A stretch of DNA of 64,000 nucleotides, taken from the NCBI GenBank assembly GCA_020025015.1, contig JAHHSV010000001.1:43909-107908 (forward strand), read 5' to 3'. The first letter of the stretch is position 1, and every line of letters begins with the position of its first letter. The position numbers and the translations under genes were made by a program. This document shows positions 51,682-61,166 of the stretch, piece after piece. The notes beneath the pieces were generated by a model that ran no database searches, was not told the origin of the DNA, and saw nothing but the letters and a program-made list of their open reading frames with translations. The DNA comes from Anaeroplasmataceae bacterium (GTDB taxonomy: Bacteria > Bacillota_I > Bacilli_A > Acholeplasmatales > Anaeroplasmataceae).

Positions 51682-51966
51682 ATGGAATCAAGAGATATTA
51701 TTCAAGCACCTATTATCACTGAGAAAAGTATGAAGTTAAAAGAAGAATTCAACAAATATACATTCAAGGTTGCTAAATCAGCTAATAAGATTCAAATCAA
51801 GAATGCAGTTGAAGAAATCTTCAAGGTTAAAGTATTAAGTGTTGCTACAATCAATGTTTTACCTAAGCGTAAACGTGTTGGCCAACATGTAGGCTATACT
51901 GCAGCTTATAAGAAAGCTATTTGCAAGTTAGCTGATGGTCAAAAGATTGAAGCATTCGAAATTTAA
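51682..51966 (+). CDS. rplW: ribosomal protein uL23
   Basis: 94 residues; DIIQAPIITEKSMKL start and the KVKVLSVATINV core. Docking site for trigger factor and SRP at the tunnel exit. Starts one base after rplD. Confidence 0.98.
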   Translation: MESRDIIQAPIITEKSMKLKEEFNKYTFKVAKSANKIQIKNAVEEIFKVKVLSVATINVLPKRKRVGQHVGYTAAYKKAICKLADGQKIEAFEI

Positions 51967-51982
51967 TTAGGAGGGAATAGAA

Positions 51983-52816
51983 ATGGCAGTTAGATATTAT
52001 AAACCAACTACAAATGCTAGACGTAATATGAGCGTTTCAACATTTGAAGAGATTACATGCTCAACTCCTGAAAAATCACTATTAGCTCCTCTAAATAAGA
52101 ATGCTGGTCGTAACAATTCAGGTAAAATCACAGTTCGTCATCAAGGCGGCGGTGTTAAGAGAAAATATCGTATCATCGATTTCAAGCGTAACAAGTTCAA
52201 CATTCCAGGAAAAGTTGCAACAATCGAATACGATCCAAACCGTAGCGCATATATCGCATTAGTTGTATATGCTGACGGTGAAAAGCGTTATATGTTAGCT
52301 CCTCAAGGTTTAACTGTTGGTCAAACAGTTATGTCTGGTGAGAATGCTGATATTAAGGTAGGTAACGCATTACCATTAGGAAACATCCCAGTAGGTGCTT
52401 TCATCCATAATATCGAATTACATCCAGGTAAGGGTGGACAATTAATTCGTTCAGCTGGTACATCAGCTCAAATTTTGGGCCGTGAAGGTAATTATGTATT
52501 AATCCGTTTAGTATCAGGCGAGGTTAGAAAGATTTTAGCAGCTTGTATGGCTACAATCGGTGAAGTAGGTAACGAAACACATGAATTAGTAACAATCGGT
52601 AAAGCTGGTCGTGCTCGCAAGATGGGTAAGCGTCCTGAAGTACGTGGTTCTGTTATGAACCCTAACGATCACCCTCATGGTGGTGGTGAAGGTAAGTGTC
52701 CAGTAGGTCGTCCTTCTCCAGTTACTCCTTGGGGTAAACCTGCTTTAGGTTTAAAGACTCGTAGAAATAAAAAAGCATCTTCTAAGTTAATTATCCGTAG
52801 AAGAAATGACAAATAA
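51983..52816 (+). CDS. rplB: ribosomal protein uL2
   Basis: 277 residues. Diagnostic GRNNSGKITVRHQGGG and the C-terminal NPNDHPHGGGEG with the His close to the peptidyl-transferase centre. GGAGGGA SD. Confidence 0.98.
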   Translation: MAVRYYKPTTNARRNMSVSTFEEITCSTPEKSLLAPLNKNAGRNNSGKITVRHQGGGVKRKYRIIDFKRNKFNIPGKVATIEYDPNRSAYIALVVYADGEKRYMLAPQGLTVGQTVMSGENADIKVGNALPLGNIPVGAFIHNIELHPGKGGQLIRSAGTSAQILGREGNYVLIRLVSGEVRKILAACMATIGEVGNETHELVTIGKAGRARKMGKRPEVRGSVMNPNDHPHGGGEGKCPVGRPSPVTPWGKPALGLKTRRNKKASSKLIIRRRNDK

Positions 52817-52834
52817 AGGTAGGAGGAAATATTA

Positions 52835-53113
52835 ATGGCTCGTTCAATTAAAAAAGGTCCTTTCTGCGATGACCACTTAATGAAGAAAGTGGAAGAACAA
52901 AAAGAGACTGGAAGCAAGAAAGTTATTCAAACATGGTCACGTAGATCAACAATTTTCCCTGCATTTGTTGGTCACACAATCGCTGTTTACAATGGTCGTG
53001 AGCATGTTCCTGTATATGTTACAGAGGATATGGTTGGTCACAAGTTAGGCGAATTCGCTCCAACTAGAACATACCATGGTCACGGTGATGACAAGAAAGC
53101 AGCTAAGAAGTAA
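52835..53113 (+). CDS. rpsS: ribosomal protein uS19
   Basis: 92 residues; RSIKKGPFCDDHL opening and the WSRRSTIFPAFVGHTIAVYNG core. 30S head, contacts 23S and S13. AGGAGG SD. Confidence 0.98.
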   Translation: MARSIKKGPFCDDHLMKKVEEQKETGSKKVIQTWSRRSTIFPAFVGHTIAVYNGREHVPVYVTEDMVGHKLGEFAPTRTYHGHGDDKKAAKK

Positions 53114-53126
53114 TAGGAGGAATAGT

Positions 53127-53468
53127 ATGGAAACTAAAGCAATTGCAAAAAATGTTAGAATTACTCCTCGTAAGGCTCGTCTTGTCGTTGATTTAATCCG
53201 TAACAAGAACGTTATGGAAGCTAATGCTATTTTAAAATTAACAAATAAGCAAGCTTGCGAAGCAGTAATCAAAGTTTTAAATTCAGCTGTTGCTAATGCT
53301 GAGGCAAACAACGGTATGGATAGAAACAATTTATATGTTAAGACCGCTTATGTTAACGATGGTTTACGTTTAAAGAGAATGTTACCTCGTGCTAAGGGTC
53401 GTGGTGATGTAATCATTAAAAGATCTTGCAACATTACAATCGTAGTTGCAGATAGAGAAAGTAAGTAA
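53127..53468 (+). CDS. rplV: ribosomal protein uL22
   Basis: 113 residues from ATG 53127 (AGGAGG SD). RITPRKARLVVDLIR and the hairpin loop LPRAKGRGDVI that lines the exit tunnel. An upstream in-frame start at 53076 lies inside rpsS and is not used. Confidence 0.97.
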   Translation: METKAIAKNVRITPRKARLVVDLIRNKNVMEANAILKLTNKQACEAVIKVLNSAVANAEANNGMDRNNLYVKTAYVNDGLRLKRMLPRAKGRGDVIIKRSCNITIVVADRESK

Positions 53469-53482
53469 GGAGGATATAACAC

Positions 53483-54250
53483 ATGGGTCAAAAAGTAAGT
53501 CCTGTCGGATTACGTGTTGGTATCAACCGTGACTGGGATTCAGCATGGTATGCTGATAAAACTAAAGTTGCTGACTTATTATTAGAAGATATCCGCATTC
53601 GTGAATATTTAGAGGAATATTATAAGAAAGCTCAAATCTCACGCGTTATCATCGAACGCTTAAAGGGTGTTGGTAAGGATCATAAGGATCGTATCAAAAT
53701 CACTTTACATACAGCTAGACCAGGTTCAGTAATCGGTCGTGAAGCTGAAACTAAAAATGCAGTAGTTAAAGAATTAGAATTCAGAACAAAGAAGGAAATT
53801 ATCTTAAATGTAGTTGAAATCAAGCGTCCTGAATTAGATGCTACTATCGTTGCAAAGCAAATTGCAGAGCAATTAGAGGCACGTGCTTCTTTCCGTCGTG
53901 TACAAAAGATGGCAATCCAACGTGCTTTAAAGGCTGGCGCAAAGGGTGTTAAAACTTCAATTTCTGGTCGTTTAGCTGGTGCTGAAATGGCTCGTAGCGA
54001 AGGTTACCTAGAAGGTCAAGTACCTTTACATACTCTTCGTGCAGACATCGACTATGCAGTAGCTGAAGCCTTAACAACTTATGGTAAATTAGGTGTTAAG
54101 GTTTGGATCTACAAGGGCGAAATTCTAGGAATTAAGCCTCGTCAAGTTGAAGACCGTCGTGCTAGAAAGCCACGTACTGATAATAAAACAAATAATCAAA
54201 GACGTGCTCCTAGACAAAATGGAGAAAACTCTAAAGGAGGTAAGCAATAA
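53483..54250 (+). CDS. rpsC: ribosomal protein uS3 with extended basic tail
   Basis: 255 residues, longer than the usual ~218 because of a Lys/Arg/Asn-rich tail after residue ~215. Opening GQKVSPVGLRVGINRDW, KH motif near GSVIGRE, and the mRNA-entry helicase region. The tail is probably disordered on the mRNA-entry side. One-base overlap with rplP. Confidence 0.97.
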   Translation: MGQKVSPVGLRVGINRDWDSAWYADKTKVADLLLEDIRIREYLEEYYKKAQISRVIIERLKGVGKDHKDRIKITLHTARPGSVIGREAETKNAVVKELEFRTKKEIILNVVEIKRPELDATIVAKQIAEQLEARASFRRVQKMAIQRALKAGAKGVKTSISGRLAGAEMARSEGYLEGQVPLHTLRADIDYAVAEALTTYGKLGVKVWIYKGEILGIKPRQVEDRRARKPRTDNKTNNQRRAPRQNGENSKGGKQ

Positions 54251-54669
54251 TGTTAATACCTAAGAGAGTTAAATACCGTCGTCCTCACCGTGTATACTAT
54301 AGCGGTAAGGCTAAGGGTGGTACTGAATTAGCTTTTGGTTCATTCGGTTTACGTGCCTTAGAAGGTTGCTGGTTAACTAATAACCAAATCGAAGCTGGTC
54401 GTATCGCGATCACACGTTATATGAATCGTCAAGGTAAAGTATGGATTAAGGTTTATCCACATTTATCTAAATCTCATAAGCCTCTAGAGGTTCGTATGGG
54501 TTCAGGTAAGGGTGCTCCTGATTCATGGGTAGCAGTAGTTAAGACAGGCGTTATCTTATATGAAGTAGATGGCGTATCTGAAGAAGTAGCACGTGAAGCA
54601 CTTCGTTTAGCTTCTCATAAATTACCTTGCAAGACAAAATTTATTAAAAGAGAGGGTAATGAGCAATAA
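54250..54669 (+). CDS. rplP: ribosomal protein uL16
   Basis: 139 residues. LIPKRVKYRRPHR start and the MGSGKGAPDSWVAVV loop near the A site. Overlaps neighbours by one base on each side. Confidence 0.98.
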   Translation: MLIPKRVKYRRPHRVYYSGKAKGGTELAFGSFGLRALEGCWLTNNQIEAGRIAITRYMNRQGKVWIKVYPHLSKSHKPLEVRMGSGKGAPDSWVAVVKTGVILYEVDGVSEEVAREALRLASHKLPCKTKFIKREGNEQ

Positions 54670-54875
54670 TGATGAAAGCAAGTGAAATCCGTAGCTTATC
54701 AGTAGAACAAATTAATAGTAAAATTGCTGATTTAAAAGAAGAATTATTCAACTTAAGATTCCAAGCTGCATTAGGTACTGCTGAGAATCCTTCTAAGATG
54801 AATGAAATTAAAAGAACTATCGCTCGTATGAAGACTGTTTTAACAGAAAAGCAAAATGCGAGCAAAGTAGAGTAG
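54669..54875 (+). CDS. rpmC: ribosomal protein uL29
   Basis: 68 residues, two-helix hairpin protein with the LKEELFNLRFQAALG motif. Starts on the last base of rplP; a second ATG one codon later is equally possible. Confidence 0.97.
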   Translation: MMKASEIRSLSVEQINSKIADLKEELFNLRFQAALGTAENPSKMNEIKRTIARMKTVLTEKQNASKVE

Positions 54876-54888
54876 GAGGACAACATAT

Positions 54889-55149
54889 ATGGAACATAAT
54901 AGTCGTAGAGTTTTTACAGGAACTGTAGTTTCAGATAAGATGGATAAGACAATTGTTGTAGCTGTTGAGACAATTAGTACTCATAGAATCTACAAGAAGC
55001 GTATTACAAAAACATCTAAATTTCATGTTCATGATGAAAACAATAGTGCTAAGGTTGGCGATGTTGTTCGCTTCATGGAAACAAGACCACTTTCAGCAAC
55101 TAAGCATTACTGTTTAGTTGAAGTGGTTAAGACTAAAGAAACAATTTAG
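54889..55149 (+). CDS. rpsQ: ribosomal protein uS17
   Basis: 86 residues. OB-fold with FTGTVVSDKMDKTIVVAVE and the C-terminal RPLSATKHYCLVEVV. Primary 16S-binding protein. AGGAGG SD. Confidence 0.98.
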   Translation: MEHNSRRVFTGTVVSDKMDKTIVVAVETISTHRIYKKRITKTSKFHVHDENNSAKVGDVVRFMETRPLSATKHYCLVEVVKTKETI

Positions 55150-55170
55150 TTTTCGGAAGGAGAAGCACTA

Positions 55171-55539
55171 ATGGTTCAACAAGAAACAAGACTTGCTGTA
55201 GCTGACAATAGCGGCGCACGTGAGTTATTAATTATTAAAGTATTAGGCGGAGCCCTACACCGCTATGCTAACGTTGGTGATATTGTAGTTTGTACAGTTA
55301 AAGAAGCATCATCTAATGGCGCAGTTAAGAAGGGTGACGTTGTTAAGGCTGTTATCGTACGTAGTAAACGTGGTTTAAGACGTAACGATGGTTCATACAT
55401 TAAGTTTGACGAAAATGCAGCAGTTATCGTTCGTGAGGATGGCACTCCTCGTGGAACTCGTATTTTTGGCCCTGTTGCTAGAGAGTTACGTGATAAAGGT
55501 TATATGAAGATCGTATCTTTAGCACCAGAAGTACTATAA
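55171..55539 (+). CDS. rplN: ribosomal protein uL14
   Basis: 122 residues. VQQETRLAVADNSGAREL start and the conserved RGTRIFGPVARELR end. Binds near the sarcin-ricin loop and the silencing factor RsfS. AAGGAG SD. Confidence 0.98.
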   Translation: MVQQETRLAVADNSGARELLIIKVLGGALHRYANVGDIVVCTVKEASSNGAVKKGDVVKAVIVRSKRGLRRNDGSYIKFDENAAVIVREDGTPRGTRIFGPVARELRDKGYMKIVSLAPEVL

Positions 55540-55555
55540 GGAGGTCTAACGAAAT

Positions 55556-55906
55556 ATGCAAATTAAAGTTAATGACACAGTTGTAGTAATCGCTGGTAAA
55601 GATAAATTTACTACTGACAAAAAAGGTAAAAAATTACCTAAGACTGGTAAGGTTCTTAAGGTTTATCCTAAAACAAATAGAGTATTAGTTGAAGGCGTAA
55701 ACATCATAAAGAAACATCAAAAGCCAACTCAACAAAATGAAACTGGTTCTATCATTGAGAAGGAAGCTCCTATTGCAGCTTCTAATGTAATGTTATTAGA
55801 TCCAAAGGTTAACAAGCCTACTCGTGTATCAATTGTTGAGAAAGAAGTTAAAGGCAAAGTTCAAAAAATCAGAGTTTCTAAAAAATCTGGTTATGAGTTC
55901 AATTAA
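55556..55906 (+). CDS. rplX: ribosomal protein uL24
   Basis: 116 residues. KOW motif in NDTVVVIAGKDK with a short insertion before KTGKVLKVYP, then VEGVNIIKKHQKP. Assembly initiator at the tunnel exit. GGAGG SD. Confidence 0.97.
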   Translation: MQIKVNDTVVVIAGKDKFTTDKKGKKLPKTGKVLKVYPKTNRVLVEGVNIIKKHQKPTQQNETGSIIEKEAPIAASNVMLLDPKVNKPTRVSIVEKEVKGKVQKIRVSKKSGYEFN

Positions 55907-55931
55907 TTCTTTAGAGAGGAGGTAAGTTGAT

Positions 55932-56471
55932 ATGAATCGTTTACAAGAAAAATATCAAACTTCTGTGAGAACAGAATTAGCAAATAAATTCCAATATAAA
56001 TCATGTATGGAAATTCCAAGATTAGAAAAAATCGTTATTAATATGGGTTGTGGTGACGCTGTTGCTAACTCAAAGGTATTAGATGACGCAGTTGAGGAAT
56101 TAACATTATTAGCTGGTCAACGTCCAGTTATCACAAAGGCAAAGAAGTCAATTGCTAACTTTAAGTTACGTGAGGGTATGCCAATTGGTTGCAAGGTAAC
56201 TTTAAGAGGTCAAAGAATGTATGAATTCTTAGATAAGCTAATTGCAATTGCTTTACCACGTGTACGTGATTTCCATGGTATTAATGGTAATGCTTTCGAT
56301 GGTCGCGGTAATTATACTTTAGGTATCAAGGAACAATTAATTTTCCCTGAAATTAATTTTGATAAGGTTAAGAAGGTTCGTGGTATGGATATTGTTATCG
56401 TAACTACAGCTAAGAGCGATGAAGAAGGACGTACTCTATTACAATTAATGGGTATGCCTTTCAGAAAGTAG
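55932..56471 (+). CDS. rplE: ribosomal protein uL5
   Basis: 179 residues. IPRLEKIVINMGCGDA and GRGNYTLGIKEQLIFPEI are family hallmarks. Binds 5S rRNA in the central protuberance. AGGAGG SD. Confidence 0.98.
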   Translation: MNRLQEKYQTSVRTELANKFQYKSCMEIPRLEKIVINMGCGDAVANSKVLDDAVEELTLLAGQRPVITKAKKSIANFKLREGMPIGCKVTLRGQRMYEFLDKLIAIALPRVRDFHGINGNAFDGRGNYTLGIKEQLIFPEINFDKVKKVRGMDIVIVTTAKSDEEGRTLLQLMGMPFRK

Positions 56472-56484
56472 AAAGGAAATAATA

Positions 56485-56670
56485 ATGGCAAAAACATCTT
56501 TGGTTGTAAAAAATCATAAAAAACCTAAATATAGCGCTCGTGAATATACACGTTGTGAGCGTTGTGGTCGTCCACATGCAGTTATCGGTAAGTTCAAGCT
56601 TTGTCGTGTTTGCTTCCGTGAATTAGCATATAAGGGCCAAATTCCTGGCGTTAAAAAAGCCAGCTGGTAA
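56485..56670 (+). CDS. rpsZ: ribosomal protein uS14, zinc form
   Basis: 61 residues with the zinc site C24/C27/C40/C43 (CERCG, CRVC). This short zinc-binding version is the ancestral type of Gram-positives. GAAAGGA SD. Confidence 0.98.
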   Translation: MAKTSLVVKNHKKPKYSAREYTRCERCGRPHAVIGKFKLCRVCFRELAYKGQIPGVKKASW

Positions 56671-56695
56671 TTATTCCATAAGGAGGAAAAGTATT

Positions 56696-57085
56696 ATGAC
56701 AGATCCAATTGCAGATATGTTAACTCGCATTCGTAATGCAAAGGTTATGCATCATGAAACAGTAACAATGCCTACTTCTAAATTAAAAACTTCAGTTTTA
56801 GAGGTTTTAAAGAATGAAGGATTTATTGTTGACTACACTGTATCAGAGGATGTTAAGAGTGTTACTACTGTAACTTTAAAATATACTTCAAATAACGAAA
56901 GTGTTATTAAAGGTTTAAAATGTGTTTCTAAACCAGGCTTAAAGGTACATGCTTCTTGCGAAGAATTACCAAAGGTATTAAATGGTTTAGGTATTGCTAT
57001 CATTTCAACTTCTAAGGGAGTTATGACTGATAAGCAAGCACGTAAGTTAAATATCGGTGGCGAAGTTTTAGCTTACGTTTGGTAA
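56696..57085 (+). CDS. rpsH: ribosomal protein uS8
   Basis: 129 residues. TDPIADMLTRIRNA opening and the C-terminal STSKGVMTDKQAR loop. 30S platform assembly and the classical spc-operon repressor in E. coli; no obvious target hairpin was seen here. AGGAGG SD. Confidence 0.98.
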   Translation: MTDPIADMLTRIRNAKVMHHETVTMPTSKLKTSVLEVLKNEGFIVDYTVSEDVKSVTTVTLKYTSNNESVIKGLKCVSKPGLKVHASCEELPKVLNGLGIAIISTSKGVMTDKQARKLNIGGEVLAYVW

Positions 57086-57106
57086 TAAATTAGGAGGAAA
57101 ATTAAA

Positions 57107-57646
57107 ATGTCACGTATTGGAAATAAGCCAATTTTACTTCCTGCAGACGTAACTGTAACAGTTAACAATCATACTGTTTCAGCTAAAGGTCCTAAGGGAG
57201 AGTTGAGTTTTGATTTCGACAACAGCTTAGAAATCGTTGTTGAAGAAAAAGAAGTTTTAGTTAAACGCCCAAGTGATTCAAAGTGGGAGAAGACTATTCA
57301 TGGTACTACTCGTGCTTTAGTACACAACATGATCGTTGGTGTATCTCAAGGCTTCACTAAGACTCTAGAAATTAACGGTGTAGGTTACCGTGCTGCCCTT
57401 CAAGGTAAGCAATTAATCGTAAATGCTGGTTATTCACACACTTGCGATTTTGATATTCCAGAAGGTTTAACAGTTGAATTACCTAAGAACACTATTATTA
57501 AAATTTCAGGTATTGACAAGCAATTAGTTGGTCAATTCGCTGCTGAAGTTCGTGAGTGTCGTAAACCAGAACCTTATAAAGGTAAGGGTATTAAATATTC
57601 TGATGAACATGTTCGTCGTAAGGAAGGAAAAACTGCTAAGAAGTAG
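57107..57646 (+). CDS. rplF: ribosomal protein uL6
   Basis: 179 residues. SRIGNKPI start, internal duplication, and the conserved EPYKGKGIKYSDE near the end. Base of the L7/L12 stalk. AGGAGG SD. Confidence 0.98.
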   Translation: MSRIGNKPILLPADVTVTVNNHTVSAKGPKGELSFDFDNSLEIVVEEKEVLVKRPSDSKWEKTIHGTTRALVHNMIVGVSQGFTKTLEINGVGYRAALQGKQLIVNAGYSHTCDFDIPEGLTVELPKNTIIKISGIDKQLVGQFAAEVRECRKPEPYKGKGIKYSDEHVRRKEGKTAKK

Positions 57647-57664
57647 TAGGAAGGGGTACTAGAT

Positions 57665-58024
57665 ATGATTAATAAAATTTCTAAAAATGTAAGTCGTCAA
57701 AAGAGACATTTAGTAATTCGTAAAAGAGTAATTGGTACTGCTTTAAGACCACGTCTAAATGTTTTCCGTTCTAACAAACAAATCTATGTACAATTAATTG
57801 ATGATGAAGCAGGTAAGACATTATGTGCAGCATCAAGCAAGGAAATTAAGGAATTAGCTAACGGTGGTAATATTGAAGCTGCTGTTAAGGTTGGTGAATT
57901 AATTGCTAAGCGTGCATTAGATTTAAAGATTTCAAAAGTTGTATTCGACCGTGGCGGTTATTTATATCATGGTCGTGTAAAAGCATTAGCTGATGCTGCT
58001 AGAGCAGCTGGCTTAGAATTCTAA
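57665..58024 (+). CDS. rplR: ribosomal protein uL18
   Basis: 119 residues. RPRLNVFRSNKQIYVQ and VVFDRGGYLYHGRV motifs. Binds 5S rRNA with uL5. GGAAGGGG SD. Confidence 0.98.
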   Translation: MINKISKNVSRQKRHLVIRKRVIGTALRPRLNVFRSNKQIYVQLIDDEAGKTLCAASSKEIKELANGGNIEAAVKVGELIAKRALDLKISKVVFDRGGYLYHGRVKALADAARAAGLEF

Positions 58025-58039
58025 AGGAGGAAGAACTTT

Positions 58040-58549
58040 ATGCGTCAAGAAAACGAAGTAAAAGACGTACAACCTGAATTAGAAGAACGTGTTGTTGCGA
58101 TTAACCGTGTAACAAAGGTTGTAAAGGGTGGTAGAACATTACGTTTCGCAGCTCTAGTAGTTGTTGGTGACCGTAATGGTAACGTTGGATTCGGTACTGG
58201 TAAAGCATCTGAAGTACCTGATGCAATTAAGAAAGCCATCGAATCAGCAAAGAAGAATATTTTCCATGTACATACAGTAAATTCAACTATTCCTCATGAT
58301 ATTACTGGTGTATACGGTGGTGGCCGTGTTGTTTTAAGACCTGCAGCTCCAGGTACCGGTGTTATCGCTGGTGGTCCAGTTCGTGCGGTTGTTGAATTAG
58401 CTGGTATTACTGATATTCTTTCTAAATCTTTAGGTTCTGCAACACCAATTAACGTTGTAAGAGCTACTTGCGAAGGTTTAAAAAATTTAGATACTGTAGA
58501 AGCTGTTGCTGCTCGTCGTGGTAAAACAGTGGAAGAAATTTTGGGGTAA
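58040..58549 (+). CDS. rpsE: ribosomal protein uS5
   Basis: 169 residues. The double-stranded-RNA-binding-like N domain begins ERVVAINRVTKVVKGG; the C domain holds GAGGVxLRPA-type VLRPAAPGTGV and the spectinomycin-contact loop. AAAGGAGG SD. Confidence 0.98.
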   Translation: MRQENEVKDVQPELEERVVAINRVTKVVKGGRTLRFAALVVVGDRNGNVGFGTGKASEVPDAIKKAIESAKKNIFHVHTVNSTIPHDITGVYGGGRVVLRPAAPGTGVIAGGPVRAVVELAGITDILSKSLGSATPINVVRATCEGLKNLDTVEAVAARRGKTVEEILG

Positions 58550-58554
58550 TTGAT

Positions 58555-58728
58555 ATGTATAAGATCACATTAGTTAAAAGTTTAATTGGTCGTAAGCCTA
58601 ATCAAGTTGCAACTGCAAAAGCTCTTGGCTTAACTAAAATCGGCCAAACAGTAGTTAAAGAGGAAAATGAAGCCATTAAAGGCATGATTGTTACCATTAA
58701 TCATTTGGTACAAGTTGAAGTTAAATAA
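58555..58728 (+). CDS. rpmD: ribosomal protein uL30
   Basis: 57 residues, MYKITLVKSLIGRKPNQ start and the ALGLTKIGQTV motif, diagnostic for the short bacterial uL30. Starts 5 bp after rpsE; GGGG in the rpsE end serves as its SD. Confidence 0.95.
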   Translation: MYKITLVKSLIGRKPNQVATAKALGLTKIGQTVVKEENEAIKGMIVTINHLVQVEVK

Positions 58729-58745
58729 TTAAGGAGGTGCCTAGT

Positions 58746-59183
58746 ATGTTAAATGAATTAAGTCCTGTTCAAGGAGCTAGACATGCAAAGAAGCGTGTAG
58801 GTCGTGGAACTGGTAGTGGATTAGGCAAGACTTCAGGTAGAGGTCAAAAGGGTCAAGGTTCACGTTCTGGCGGCGGTGTTCGTCCAGTATTCGAAGGTGG
58901 TCAGATGCCATTATTCCAACGTATACCTAAGCGTGGTTTCCACAATGTAAACCGTAAGGAGTATGCAGTTGTTAATGTTGAGTCTTTAAATATTTTTGAA
59001 GATGGTCAAATCGTTGATGAGGTAGCATTAATCCAAGCAGGTTTAGTAGGTAAGGTTAACGATGGTATTAAGATCTTAGGTGATGGCGCCTTAGAAAAGA
59101 AGTTAACTGTAAAAGCTCATAAGTTCTCAGCTAAGGCTGAAGAAGCTATAAAACAAGCTGGTGGAACTGTTGAGGTGATGTAA
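58746..59183 (+). CDS. rplO: ribosomal protein uL15
   Basis: 145 residues from ATG 58746 (AAGGAGG SD); the GTG at 58737 overlaps that SD. Gly/Arg-rich N-terminus KRVGRGTGSGLGKTSGRGQKG and FEGGQMPLFQRIPKRGF. 50S core. Confidence 0.97.
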   Translation: MLNELSPVQGARHAKKRVGRGTGSGLGKTSGRGQKGQGSRSGGGVRPVFEGGQMPLFQRIPKRGFHNVNRKEYAVVNVESLNIFEDGQIVDEVALIQAGLVGKVNDGIKILGDGALEKKLTVKAHKFSAKAEEAIKQAGGTVEVM

Positions 59184-59184
59184 A

Positions 59185-60492
59185 TTGTTAACTAAACTAA
59201 AGAAGATTTTAAGTAATCGCGAAATTGTTTTAAAGATAATTTTTACATTCTTAATTCTTTTGGTATTTAAGATTGGTACATATATTCCTATTCCAATGGT
59301 AGATACATTAGCTATCCGTGCGGAAATTGCGAATAATAGTTTCTTAACCGTTTTAAATGCATTTAGTGGTGGCGGTTTATCTAATTTTAGTATTCTAGCA
59401 TTAGGTATCAGTCCATATATAACATCATCAATCATTATCCAAATGCTTCAACTTGTAATTCCTAAGCTAAAAGAGTGGAGTGAGCAAGGTGAGGTTGGTA
59501 AACAAAAATTAAATCGTGCTACTAGATATACATCTATTGCTTTAGCATTAGTTCAAGGTTTAGCCCTATTATATGGTTTAGGTGCAAGACCTGAAAATAT
59601 TCTAGTTCACGATGCATTAAAGTATAACAATTTATATTGGTTATTCTATTTATATATGGCAGTAGTAATTACAGCTGGTTCATGTTTTACAATGTGGTTA
59701 GCTGACCTAATTACTCGCCATGGTATCGGTAATGGTTCATCAATGATTATCTCTGCAGGTATCATTTCAACTGTTCCATCAATGTTCAGTACATTATGGA
59801 CAAAGTATATTGCCGGTGGTCAAGCTAATGCAGCAAACATCACTCTATATATTACTGTTATCGTACTATATATACTTATGATTTTTGCGGTAGTTTTCTT
59901 TGAAGGTGCTCAAAGAAAGATACCTGTTCAATATGCAAATAGAGCTCAAAATGGTAATAGTGATATTCCTATTAAGCTTAACAGTGCGAGTGTAATTCCT
60001 GTAATTTTCGCTAGTACATTGCTATCAATACCTCTAACAATTACTGGTATGCTTGGACAAAATACATCAGCTGCTGGTATGTGGGTTGAGCAAATCTTCT
60101 CATATCAAAAGCCAGTTGGTATTGCACTATACATTTTACTTATTTTCTTTTTCTCATTCTTCTATTCTTTCATGACAGTTGATCCTGAAAAGATTAGTGA
60201 GAACCTAGATAAGCAGGGAGCATACATTCCTGGTTATAGAAGAGGAGAGGAAACTAAGAATCAATTAGCTAGAATGTTATTTAGAACAACCTTAATTGGT
60301 GCAACCTATTTAACAGTTTTAGCTTTAGTACCAATCATTGTTTCTAAGTCTTTCGGATTTACTCCTCAAGAGGCTTCAGTAATTACAATTGGTGGTACAT
60401 CTTTAATTATCGTAGTTGGTGTTGCAATTGAAACTGCAAAGCAGATTGAAACAGCATCAGAAACTAAAGAATATAAAGGTTTCTTGGAATAG
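59185..60492 (+). CDS. secY: protein translocase subunit SecY
   Basis: 435 residues, ten TM helices, channel of the Sec translocon. TTG start one base after rplO, with GAGGTGA upstream. Marks: RIxxxxxYIPIPMV-like GTYIPIPMV at TM1, plug region after SGGGLSNFSILALGISPYI, cytoplasmic loop ISENLDKQGAYIPGYRRG. Confidence 0.97.
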   Translation: MLTKLKKILSNREIVLKIIFTFLILLVFKIGTYIPIPMVDTLAIRAEIANNSFLTVLNAFSGGGLSNFSILALGISPYITSSIIIQMLQLVIPKLKEWSEQGEVGKQKLNRATRYTSIALALVQGLALLYGLGARPENILVHDALKYNNLYWLFYLYMAVVITAGSCFTMWLADLITRHGIGNGSSMIISAGIISTVPSMFSTLWTKYIAGGQANAANITLYITVIVLYILMIFAVVFFEGAQRKIPVQYANRAQNGNSDIPIKLNSASVIPVIFASTLLSIPLTITGMLGQNTSAAGMWVEQIFSYQKPVGIALYILLIFFFSFFYSFMTVDPEKISENLDKQGAYIPGYRRGEETKNQLARMLFRTTLIGATYLTVLALVPIIVSKSFGFTPQEASVITIGGTSLIIVVGVAIETAKQIETASETKEYKGFLE

Positions 60493-60504
60493 AAGGTGGA
60501 CTAT

Positions 60505-61149
60505 ATGAAGCTATTAATTATGGGTCGTCCTGGCGCTGGAAAGGGAACTCAAGCTGCAAAAATAAAAGAATATTATAATATCCCTCATATTTCTACAGGT
60601 GATATGTTTAGACAAGCTATTAAAAAACAAACAAAGCTTGGTTTAACTGCACAAGAATATATGAACAAGGGATTATTCGTTCCAGATGAACTTACAATTG
60701 GAATTGTTAAGGAAAGACTTAGCGAGCCAGATTGTAAGGAGGGATTCTTACTAGATGGTTTCCCTCGTAACCTAGTACAGGCTAAAGAATTAGACAAGAT
60801 TCTAGAGGAAGCAGGCATTAAGCTTGATGGAGTTCTAGACATCAATGTTGATGGACAGATCTTAATTGATAGAATGGTCGGCCGCAGGGTTTGTAAATCT
60901 TGTGGTGCTTCATTCCACATATTATATAATAAACCAAAGGTAGAAGGAGTTTGTGATAATTGTGGAGGTGCGTTAATTCAACGTGCTGATGATACATTAG
61001 AAACAGCTCAAAATCGTCTAAAGGTATACGACGATAACACTGCTCCACTTTTAGAGTACTATAGAGAAAAGGATTTACTATTAAGTGTTAATGGTAATCA
61101 AGAGGTATCTAAGGTATTCGAAGATATTAAAGAGGTTTTAAGTAAGTAA
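60505..61149 (+). CDS. adk: adenylate kinase
   Basis: 214 residues from ATG 60505. P-loop GRPGAGKGT (7-15), LID domain with a zinc site (CKSCG...CDNCG) as in Gram-positive Adk, and the GFPRNLVQA AMP-binding region. GAAGGTGG SD. In most Bacilli map follows; here a long structured leader lies before infA instead. Confidence 0.97.
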   Translation: MKLLIMGRPGAGKGTQAAKIKEYYNIPHISTGDMFRQAIKKQTKLGLTAQEYMNKGLFVPDELTIGIVKERLSEPDCKEGFLLDGFPRNLVQAKELDKILEEAGIKLDGVLDINVDGQILIDRMVGRRVCKSCGASFHILYNKPKVEGVCDNCGGALIQRADDTLETAQNRLKVYDDNTAPLLEYYREKDLLLSVNGNQEVSKVFEDIKEVLSK

Positions 61150-61166
61150 GTTTGTCTGTTAGTTTT